Positions 46,542 through 56,260 of a DNA stretch of 64,000 nucleotides are shown piece by piece (position 1 is the stretch's first letter; every line of letters begins with the position of its first letter). The stretch is from Acorus gramineus. Its lineage: Eukaryota > Streptophyta > Magnoliopsida > Acorales > Acoraceae. Location: assembly GCA_030737835.1 (NCBI GenBank), contig JAUJYN010000026.1:842131-906130 (forward strand), read 5' to 3'. The notes below the pieces were generated by a model. The model worked only from the letters and a program-made list of their open reading frames with translations, was not told where the DNA came from and did not search any database. A program made the position numbers and the translations under genes.

Positions 46542-49500
46542 TGTTATATATGTGTCACTTTTTAGCCTTCTGGTAACCATTGGAGCATTCTGGCAGTTTT
46601 TGAGTTTTTTCGTTTTTCGATCGGAACCGCTAAAATTTTGGACTGTTAGCTATCGTCCTGTGTTTGAGGACTCCGATTGAAAATCTAACTGCATATTATG
46701 TGTCCTGGTGCCATTTTAAGCCACTCACAAAAATTTCATCGAATTCCGGTAACGTTTCAGAATTTCACAGTTCCGGGGCGTATCCGGGTTTTGACCGAGC
46801 GAGAAGTCATTGGGAGAGTTGACTCGGTCAAAGTGGGCCCATGACTTGGTCAACCCTTTTTGTTTTTTTGTGTGGTTGAGTTGACCAAGTCAAAACCCAC
46901 TTAAACCTAATTAATCAAGCCTTAATCCTAGTTAACTCTAATTAAGTGGTGTTGACTTATTTAAGTGAACAAGATATTTGCCCCCCATATTCATCTTCTT
47001 CTCCATTTGGTTTTCTCTCTCCCCCTCTCTCTTTTTTTTGATTTTGAGCTAGTTAGAGAGCTTGAAATAAAAAACACAAAGAATAGAAAGGTTAGATCCC
47101 ATCCCGATCTATCTACCGGTGGTTTAGGATTCAAGTTCCGACGTGTTTAGCCCCTTCTCACCCCCTCTTTTCTCCTCTGATTTCAGCCATTTCGAGGGCT
47201 GAGGAAGAGCTTGGTGGTGGAGGTCTTTGGGGAGGTGTTTCGGTGCACGAAGAGCTCCCGGTCCCCTTCCTTTCCTTTCCTTTCCTTGGGTAAGGTTTCT
47301 TTCCTTCTTTTCCATGTTTAGATGCATGTTAGGGGGTGTTTTTGTGTGTGTGGTGGAGGTTGGTGGCTGTGGGCGGTGGTTAGGGGCGGTCGGAGGCCAC
47401 TGGTGGCCGGTGAGTGGTGGTAAGGGGCTCGGGCAGGGTGGTTAGCTGTCCCGGGCAGGATGGGAGCACAGGCGCAGCAGGCAGCGCAGCAGGCGGAGCA
47501 GTTGGCAGGGCGCGCGCGGGCGTGCGCTCGGGTGGAGCTGGAGGGCGTGCTGGGCGCTGGGCGCGCGTGCTGGGCGTAGGTCGCGGGTGCTGGGCGCGGG
47601 TGCTGGGCGCGGGCGCTGGGCGCTGGGCGAAGGGCGCGTGTGCTGGGCGCTGGGCGAAGGGCGCGTGTGCTGGGCGCTGGGCGCTGGGCGCGGGCGCTGG
47701 GCGAGCGGTGGTGCGCGCGGGGCGAGGAGCTGGGCGCAGGGCATGCGGTGTGCGCGCGGGCTGCTGCACTGGGGCGCAGTGAGCGCGCAGTGAACCCGGG
47801 GAGCTCGGCGGCGTGTCCTGGCGTGCGGGCAAGGGCTCGGCAGGGCGCCTGGGTGCGCGGGCTGGGGCGCGGCGGTGCATCCGGGGCGGGTGGCCGTGCG
47901 GATGGTTGCCGAGGGTTCAGCAGTGAGTCGTGGTGCTCGGACTCGCGTGCGTACAGGCCGTATGTACGCTTGTCCGAGTGTTGGGTATTTTAGTGTATTT
48001 TTGTGTATTTTGTGGTATTTGTGTATGTTACTCACCAAGTTAATTACCCTGTCTTGCATATCTTGACGGACGGTCGCGCGACGACCCGGTTACCGGTGAG
48101 TGGGACAACCCAACCCAGTTGGGAGGCGCTATATGCACTTGGGCGTATACCGTCCTCCCCTGGGGCACATAGTTAATATTAACTGATTAATATATAATCT
48201 ACGTATGCATGATTAATGTGTAGAATGCATGCCACCCTAGACTTGTATGTTAGGGACTTGCACCCTTAGGATATGTGTAAGAGCCGTGCATCCTGTCACC
48301 TTGTTATCATGCTAGGAAAGCCTCGACCTATGCATGCGTCCTATTAGTTTGATTTATTAAATTAAATGCAAGCTTATGATATTGTTAGCATGCCTTAGGG
48401 AATATTAAGTGGCCTTGCGAGGTAAACTTTGACACCTGGACTAGGGTACTCCGTGTTCCTTGTTTGGATGGCGGGATGTCCTATATCGGGACCTCAGGTT
48501 GCCCTCCCAAGGTTTCTTTTCCCCATTATTTATCTTATATGCTTCCCCGCATCTTAGTTATGCGCCCTGGAGGAATTCTGAAGAATTCAGGACATTAGAG
48601 TTGTTGAGATGAGTTGTCTGCGGATCCGAGTGGATCATATGCGTATGGATGGGCTGTTCTGTTCCATTCGTTGGATCCGTGTAGATACTGCCATGGCGTT
48701 AGAAAGGCTGTCCCGTGCAGGGGCTCCCATCAGTAGGCACCTCCTGATTTGGGACGGACTGTGCTGAATGTGGGGGTGGCCAAACGGCCTACGGAGTGGG
48801 GAGAGACTATCGGTGGACCAAGGGCGACCAACAGCCTAGTCAGTCCCAATATCCCATGTCACAATATTGAAGGGTGAGGGTGAGGGTGTTGTGGGCCGAC
48901 GATGTGGCGACCCACTGGATTGTGTAAGGATGATTATCAGCCTATTAAGTCCCAATATCCTTTGTCACCTATTGAGGGGTGAGGGTGAGGGTGAGGGTGT
49001 GATGGTTCGACGATGTAACGAACCCCCGGATTTGTGTTGATTATGCCACTTTGAGGCTTTGAATATTAATTGTGGTTAATATGAATTGTGATGCATGGGT
49101 TGTGCTATTCACTGAGCGTGTGGCTCACCCCTCGCATAATATTTTTCTCCAGTGATTACCAAGGCGGACTTGAAGGAGGAGCTCCCCAAGCGACTGCACC
49201 AGTAGCGGAGTAGCGCCACGTCCCTCGAGTTTTTGAGGCCATCAGCATCCTTCTTGATTGTATGTATATATTTCTGTTCTTGGGCACCTAGTTTGGATTG
49301 TATTTGGATGGTTATGTTTATATTGGCTCTCACAGGACATATGATTATCTATCGAGTCTGTAATGTGTTGTTGATTTACAGATTCAGTCTTTTTAGCTTC
49401 CGCTATCTGTGTATACATCATGTCAGCCTCTTTGTTGTCTGTGTTGTCTTTTTAGCTGTTGTTTATGGTATGTTATTGATCTCCCGTATTGACTGCTGAT

Positions 49501-49551
49501 ATCATGTATACGCTTACCGCGTCCCGGGGATGGCCGCCCTGGGGCGTGACA
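46542..49551 (+). repeat. 3' LTR of the full-length element
   Basis: 3010 bp, same ends and internal layout as the 5' LTR: first donor at about 47290, GC-rich segment about 47490-47960, micro-exon 48056-48091, third acceptor near 49149. Micro-exon difference from the 5' copy: the acceptor CTTGCAG has become CTTGCAT at 48053-48059, so this copy's acceptor is destroyed. Confidence 0.95.
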
Positions 49552-49893
49552 CATTCAATCCCATATAACCATTCATACATTTTTTAGACAAGGCATTCAT
49601 TATAAAAAAAAATTTGGGTTCTTGGCTCATAAAATGATACTTGAATTTAGCTTGTTTATTTTTTTTTTCTAGATTCAAGTATGTTAAAGTGTTAAACTTG
49701 AATTTGGCTTCTCCAATTGTTAAATATAAGATTGTGTACAAGCATCATGACCAATATCCTTCAGGAAAATGGGTATTGATCGAAATCCCAACAAAATAAA
49801 TGAAAAGGACCATATCTGTTTGATAGGTTTGTAGTCGCCAAAGTGTCCTAGGTCAACTGGACTTCTATCGTCCATGTAGTCTAGCAATCAACC
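49552..49893. other. Short AT-rich spacer, no gene seen
   Basis: 342 bp of non-LTR DNA between the full-length element and the next solo LTR. An open minus-strand stretch (49514-49741) overlaps the LTR end and has no recognisable content. Confidence 0.55.
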
Positions 49894-52810
49894 TGTTATA
49901 TATGTGTCACTTTTTGGCCTGTTGGTAAGGACTGGAACATTTTGGCAGTTTTTGAATTTTTTTCATTTTTTGATCGGAACCGTAAAATTTTGGACTGTTA
50001 GCTATCGTCCTGAGCTAGAGGACTCCGATTGAAAATCTAACTGCATATTATGTGTCCTGGTGCCATTTTAAGCCACTCATGAAAATTTCATCGAATTCCG
50101 GCAACGTTTCCAAAATTTCGCAGTTCCGAGGCGTATCCGGGTTTTTAAGTGACTTACTATATAAAGGGTGATCTAAAATTTGAGATGCACTATTCATCAT
50201 CCCTACCAAGCTTTCTCTCTCTCTCCCCTCTCTCCTTTTCTCCCATTTGAGCCCCTTAGAGCCCTCAAACCCAAAAACCTAAAGCATAAGAAGTGTAGAT
50301 CGGGTCCCGATCTACACCCCGGTGCTTTCAAATCCCGATTCCGGCCAACCTAGCCCTCCCATCCGCCCTCTCTTCTCCTCAGATCCGAGCCAAATCGGAG
50401 GTGGGAGTCGGTCTTGGTGGTGGAGACCGTTGGGGAAGCGATTCGGTGCGCGGAGAGCACCCGGACACCTCTTCCTCCCCCTTGGTGAGCTCTTTTTCCT
50501 CTTCTTTTGGCTTAGATGTATGTTAGGAAGGGGGTTTTGTGTTTGGGTGGTGGTCGGCGGCTGTGGGAGGCTGTCGGAGGTGGTTGGGGGCGGTCGGAGG
50601 CCGTGGGATGGGTGGTGGAGGTGCTTGGGCATGGAGGGGTTGCTGTTTAAGGCAGCAGGCAGCATAGGCAGCGCAGCCGGCTGGGCGCGCGCAGGCGTGC
50701 GCGCGGGCGTGCGCTCGGGGGGAGCTGGAGGCCAGCAGGGCGCGCGTGCTAGGCGGTGGGTGCGAGTGTGCTGGGCGTGCTGGGAGCGGGTGCTGAGCGT
50801 GCTGGGCGCGTGAGTGTGCTGGGCGCAGGCACTGGGAGTGCTGGGGGTGATGACCGAGTAGGCGTGCGTGCAGGGCGTCGTGCAGGGTGCGCGCGGGGCG
50901 CGGCGAGGCAGTGGTGGTGCGCGCGGGGCGCGGCGAGGTAGCGGTGGTGCGCGCGGGGTGCGCATGGGGTGAGGCGCTGCGCGCGGGGTGCGCACGGGGC
51001 GAGGCGCTGCGCGCGGGGAGTGCGGGGTGCTCGCGGGTCAGCGCAAGGCGTGCGGGGTGCGCGGTGCACCCGGGAGGCTAGGCGGCGTGTCCAGGTGGCG
51101 GGCAGGGGTCGGCGGTGCGCTGGGTGAGCGGGCGGAAGCGCGGCGGTGCACCCGGGGGGGGGGTTGGGTGGCCGTGCGGGTGGTTGCTGGAGTGCTCGGG
51201 CTAGCGTGTGTGCAGGTCGTATGCACGTTTGCCCGAGTGTTGGGTGTTGATTTTGGGTATTTAATTGTGTATTTTGGGTATTTGTGGATTTTACTCACCA
51301 GTTGATACCCTGTCTTGCAGATCTCGACGGACGGTCGCGCGTCGACCCGACTTCCGGTGAGTGGGACAACCCAACCCAGTTTGGGAGGCGCTACATGCAT
51401 TTGGGCGTGTACCGTCCTCCCCTGGGGCACATAGTTAGTATTAACTGTTGTTTTGAAATCCATGTAAGCATGATGTGTGTGTAGAATGCATGCCACCCTA
51501 GACTTGTATGTTAGGGACTTGCACCCTTAGGATTTGTGCATGAGCCGTGCATCCTGTCACCCCGCTATCATGCTAGGAAAGCCCTGACCTATGCATGCGT
51601 CCTATTAGTTTGATTTATTTATTTAAATACAAACTGTGATATTTATTAGCATGCTTTGGGGAATATAAGGGGGGCCTTGCGAGGTTAACATTGAGACCCG
51701 GGTTAGGGTACTCCGTGTTCCTTGTTTGGTTGGCGGGGTGTCCTACATCGGGACCTCAGGTTGCCCTCCCAAGGTCTCTTTTCCCCATTTATGTCTTATT
51801 TATTTCCCCGCATCTTGGTTATGCGCGCTGGTGGAATTCTGAATGAATTCAAGACATTAGAGTTGTAGAGATGTGCTGTCAGCGGATCCGAGTGGATCAT
51901 ATGCGATGGATAGACTGTTCTGTTCCCTTCGTTGGATCCGTGTAGAGACTACCCCGGCGTTGGAAAGGTTGTCCCGTGCAGGGGCTCCCATCAGTAGGCG
52001 CCTCCCGATTTGGTAGAAGGACTGCGCTGAATGTGGGAGTGACCAAACGACCTACGGAGTGGGGAGAGACTATCGGTGGACCAAGGGTGACCAACAGCCT
52101 AGTCAGTCCCAAGAGCCTATGTCACCTATTGAGGGTGAGGGTGAGGGTATGGTGGGCCGGCGATGCGACGACCCACAGGATTGTGTAAGGATGATTATCA
52201 ACCTATTAAGTCCCAACATCCTTTGTCACCTATGGAGGGTGAGGGTGAGGGTATGGCGGTTCGGCGATGTAGCGAACCACCGGATTTGTGATATTTATGC
52301 CACTTTGAGGCTAGTGATTTGATTAAATGTGGTTAATATGAACTGTATGCATGGGTTGTGCTATTCACTGAGCGTGTGGCTCACCCCTCGCATAAAATCT
52401 TTTTCAGTGATCACTGAGGAGGACTTGAAGGAGGAGCTTCCCGAGCGACTACACCAGTAGCGGAGTAGCGCCACGTCCCTCGAGTTTTGAGGCCATCAGC
52501 ATCCTTCTCTTTGTTGTATGTATATATTTCTGTGCTTGGGCACCTAGTTTGGATTATGTATGGATTGTATTTGTGTATATATGGACATGTTGGCTCTCAC
52601 AGGACATATGATTATGTATCGAGTCTGTAGTATGTTTTGATTACAGATTCAGTCTTTTTAGCTTCCGCATTTGGTGTATATATTATGTCAGCTCTGCTTT
52701 TATCTGTGTTGTCATTTTAGTTGTTGTGTGAGTATATTATTGAACTCCTGTTTACTGATATCATATATACACTTGCCGCGTCCCGGGGACGGCCGCCCTG
52801 GGGCGTGACA
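49894..52810 (+). mobile_element. Solo LTR (subfamily A) with perfect CAACC duplication
   Basis: 2917 bp, TGTTATATATGTGTCAC to GGGGCGTGACA, flanked by CAACC at 49889-49893 and 52811-52815. It has the strongest TATA box of the family (50157-50166), donor CTTG/GTGAGC at 50485, micro-exon 51321-51356, third acceptor TTTTTCAG at 52407 and a GC-rich segment at about 50680-51190. Its upstream region has lost the TTGAC cluster between GGGTTTTT and the TATA box. Confidence 0.96.
50157..50166 (+). promoter_or_regulatory. TATA box of the solo LTR
   Basis: CTATATAAAG, followed about 30 bp later by CACTATTCATCATCC, a sequence conserved in all subfamily A LTRs and the likely transcription start region (R start). 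Confidence 0.75.
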
Positions 52811-53216
52811 CAACCGCAAGTACTTCAAACACTGACTATGCTTACCAATTCATTCATTTATTCAAACATGAACATTCAAAATGTTTTAAACCATTCACAC
52901 TTTGTTAGTCTTGGAGTTTAGTCTCCACTTCAACCAAAAGACAAGCACCGATTGACACATGGTTTGACAAGCACAAGGAAAATAAGATAATTGTTCTAAA
53001 GTCATCCGTGTCGATTGTGTCTTTGCTTCAAACATCATTTTGCTATTTCCGAGGGCTTAACATCAATTCCTTCCGTGTTAACGGCCACACCCACCTGTCA
53101 CGAGCTTATAATTGAATATGAGCATGAATAAAAAAGTCCAAAGATTTTGATGTTAAAATAAAAAGCAATAAATCCAATCTATGACACACATTGAAAAACT
53201 TTACTTTTATTTAATT
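52811..53216. other. Spacer, no gene seen
   Basis: Low-copy AT-rich DNA between the solo LTR and the SRP54-like fragment. No motif is recognised. Confidence 0.5.
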
Positions 53217-53579
53217 TTAACAAAGCAAATGAACTAATTTTATATGCTCCTCCAACATTAAAAGTTTATCAATAGCTGTGGGTCTGTATATATCTTCAGC
53301 AACCAACACGCAACTCTTCCCCTGCACACCAAATCCAATTTGTATTTTGAAGTGTTGACAGATGATCTCAATTTTACAAAAAAACAAAGAAAATAATTCA
53401 TTAACTCTACAGAATTTTCAGCATACCAATTTTTTGAGATAGAATGCTAATTTTGCACAAACATTGGTCTTTCCAACACCTTGTATACCTGTTAGCAATA
53501 TAACTGTAGTCCCAAATTTTGCAAACACTAGATTAGAGACGTATCCACCCATTAGTTTGACAAGCTTATCATGTACAAT
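53217..53579 (-). pseudogene. Gene fragment related to chloroplast SRP54 GTPase
   Basis: Two exons on the minus strand. Exon A (53427-53579) reads [12 protein letters not shown] and then [19 protein letters not shown], the G1/P-loop of the SRP GTPase family. Exon B (53217-53321) reads GKSCVLVAEDIYRPTAIDKL, the next conserved block. They join in frame (phase 0) across a GTATGC...TTTGGTGTGCAG intron (53322-53426), so this is a genomic, not retroposed, copy. Chloroplast SRP54 carries LHC proteins to the thylakoid. Here only about 85 residues of the roughly 500 remain; the P-loop Thr (GKT-T) is Asn in GKTN, and a stop follows at 53217-53219. The rest of the GTPase and the M domain are absent. Confidence 0.85.
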
Positions 53580-54100
53580 GTTTGAAATTTAGGGAGTTTA
53601 ATACAACTCCATCCCTCCCCAGAAAATCCGGCTCTTACAATATATTTTACATTTTAATATAATCATATTTTACTCATAACAAGCTCTGACAAGTTGCCCA
53701 AAATCAACACCCTAAATTATCTCCTCAACCTATAATCCAATTCAAACATTCTATGAAAAACCCTAGGTTCTATACCAAACCCTAGTTTTATTTATTTATT
53801 TTGGATTAACCAATCTTTCAATCCACCCATTTGCCTTCCTAAATCCTAAGAACAAGATCGATCAATAGCATTGACATTCAAATGATTTAAGAAAAAGAAT
53901 GAATGATACTTTACCTAGCGCTCATCGGGATTGCAGAATAGGACGGAGGTTTTCAGTTCTCCTCCTGATGAATGGTCGCAAGGCATCGGGGATGAAAAGC
54001 GACAGTCCGAACGGCTGAGATTTGGGTGGATCGGCTGGGAGGGAGAGTAGATGAGGGAGAGGATATAAGAGGGGATGAAGAGGAAGAAGAAGGAACCTAA
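53580..54100 (-). other. Leader-like upstream region of the SRP54 fragment
   Basis: On the minus strand, 54100 to about 53920 is CT-rich with CCCTCTTATATCCTC, GCCGTTCGGACTGTCGC and ends GAGCGCTAG/GTAAAGT, which looks like a transcribed 5' exon with a donor at about 53916. An AT-rich intron-like stretch leads to exon A. No long reading frame is present. It may be the true upstream exon of the parent gene or an unrelated captured exon. Confidence 0.4.
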
Positions 54101-54580
54101 GATAAATGAGGGGTGGTGGGATCAGGTTGTTTAATTGATTGGTTTATATAAGGTGGTGGGATTGGGTATCACAAAATGTATGGCTTGTGGGATCAGACAA
54201 TAGGTGGGGACGGCAAAATGCATGGTGGGGATAGAGCTGCCCTTAAAAGTTTTCGTGCCATTTGAGCACACTTCTCAACAAGAATAGACATACTTCTAGG
54301 ATAAACTTTGACATTGATACTGTGGATACAAGAATTATAGATCTTATAAGTAGTCTTTTTCACAGTTTGTATATATTTTAATATGTTAAAGATATATATT
54401 TTGTGTAATAAAAAATGTGAAATATTCGCTCTAATAAATCTTATATATCTCTTACGAGAAACCAAAATTACCAACTTTATTGGACAAACTAGAACTAACA
54501 CTGAGACTATCTAGAAAAGGGAAAATGATATGTTCAGTTCCGTGTGCAGTTTCATATGTAGTTCTCACTATTATTTAAAA
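54101..54580. other. Spacer with a repeated GCATGGTGGGGA segment
   Basis: About 54205-54260 contains GGGGACGGCAAAATGCATGG followed by TGGGGATAGAGCTGCCC, which recurs inverted near 37382-37430 with few changes. The remainder is AT-rich. No gene is seen. Confidence 0.5.
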
Positions 54581-55762
54581 GGGGGAATTGTTTAAACGCC
54601 CCTTGACTAAGGGGTTAATTTTTATTCTACCTCTGAACTTTTTTTTATTTTTTATTTACCCTTGAAATCTGGTTCTATTTTTTTTTACCCCTGACCTGTG
54701 TCACCTCATTTTTTTATACCTAAATTACTTCCATCTGGAAATTGGTATTATACTTCTATAATTGATCATTATATTTATGTAAGTGGTCAATACATTTCTG
54801 TAATTTATATGTCCTTAGTTTAGTTCTATATATAATATTACATATCTGTTTTGTAAATTATAGTATTTTTAATTTCTGTTGTAATTGTTATAAGAATGAT
54901 AGATGATATTATATTTCTATTATGCAAATGGTAGTTTATGTCATTAGGCATTACATTGGTAGTTTTTGTTGTAGTTGTTATGTAAATGATAGTGTCTGTT
55001 GTAATTGGGTATTATATTAGTAGTTGTTATGTTATAGTTGTTATATTGATATATATTATGTAATGATGTAGTTTATGTTGCATTGTTGTTATGTTAATGA
55101 TTCATGTAAATCATTGATTACATTCTGTAATTGTTTATAATGTTTCTGTAATGGGTCATTTACATATATGTAAATTGATATTAAATTATTGTAATTAGTT
55201 ATTATATTTCTATAAAATTATATGTCCTTAGGCTAATTACATTGACACTTTTTTAATTTATGTAATGTTTTAATTTATGTAATTGTTAAGTACATGGATC
55301 AAAGAATACTTCCATGAAAATATTATGATAGAAAGAAATTGTATTAATTCAAACAATTGATATATTTATTTTAACGAAACTTTAGGATTGCATCTATAAC
55401 AATTTTATGTATATTGAATTCACTTACAGATGATAATGAAATGAAATACAGTTCATGAATTCGTTGTAATGACACTGAAAATGTATATATAACCATTTTG
55501 TGTTTAAACATCTTTGCCTACGTTGATATTTTTTTATAAATAACTATTAAATATCTGTAACTATGTGTATGATTTCTGTATGTATCACATTATATTTCTG
55601 TATTTTTATAACTCTATCTATAAGGGGTAGTTCGGGTATTATGAAAAGTCAAGGGTAAAAAAAAAATAGGACCAAATTTAAGGGGTAAATAAAAAATAAA
55701 AAAAGTCTAGGGACATAAAAACAATTGTATTCTTAGTCAAGGGGCATTTGAACAATTCCCCC
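54581..55762. mobile_element. Mutator-like MITE, 1182 bp, 9-bp target duplication
   Basis: Begins GGGGGAATTGTTTAAACGCC and ends with the inverse (GGCATTTGAACAATTCCCCC). The terminal inverted repeats match, with indels, over roughly 130 bp. It is flanked by TATTTAAAA at 54572-54580 and 55763-55771. Long TIRs with a 9-bp duplication are the mark of Mutator-like elements. The interior is AT-rich with degenerate TATTATATTTCTGTAATTG-type repeats and no transposase, so it is non-autonomous. Confidence 0.9.
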
Positions 55763-55771
55763 TATTTAAAA

Positions 55772-56137
55772 ATATATACTTGTTCATTGAAATATATACT
55801 GTTATAAAAAGAAAAGTATACACTAAGATACACTAAATTATTTTTTCTTAAAAAAAATGAAAAATAATTTATACACTGCAATAACACAATGTATAGGGAC
55901 TATAAAACAGATTAACTATATCAATGCTAGCTTATAGAAAATTACGTATAATCGCACTAGATATAAAAAGATACTACAACTGAAAAAATATGAAAATATA
56001 TTATAACAAAAAAATTCATCACTTTGGGTAGTGGGATTGCAGCCTGGAAGAAAAGAAAATGTAAAGAAAAGAAGGAGAAAGAGAGAGTGGGGGAGGGGTA
56101 CATAAGGGACAGCGGAGGTGGTGAGCGGAGGACAACA
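55772..56137. other. AT-rich spacer, no gene seen
   Basis: Low-copy DNA between the MITE and the hAT element. The last ~60 bp are purine-rich (GGAGGTGGTGAGCGGAGG), and they resume after the hAT element at 60335. Confidence 0.55.
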
Positions 56138-56260
56138 GTGGTGGGCAGTGGCGGCTCTAAAAATTTTTATAGATGGGATCATTTAAAAAAGTATATTTTA
56201 CAAAATTTTCAAGAAATCTACTCTTATTATATAGTTATCAAATTCTTTTTGCATGTATAC

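Larger units (their letters stand above)
38620..49551 (+). mobile_element. Full-length Ty3/gypsy chromovirus-like LTR retrotransposon, defective
   Basis: A 10.9-kb element: 5' LTR 38620-41598, primer site 41604, gag-pol 41719-46493, polypurine tract 46529-46541, 3' LTR 46542-49551. Domain order gag - protease - RT - RNase H - integrase - chromodomain-like tail is that of Ty3/gypsy chromoviruses. The LTR end GGGGCGTGACA, the initiator-Met primer site and the long LTRs suggest the Tekay/Del lineage (inference). The reading frame is destroyed by at least three in-frame stops, several frameshifts and a micro-inversion. In the first ~210 bp the two LTRs differ at about six positions. Flanks ATATC (left) and CATTC (right) are not a matching target duplication. 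It is the only copy here with an internal region and shares the LTR type of the surrounding solo LTRs. Confidence 0.96.
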
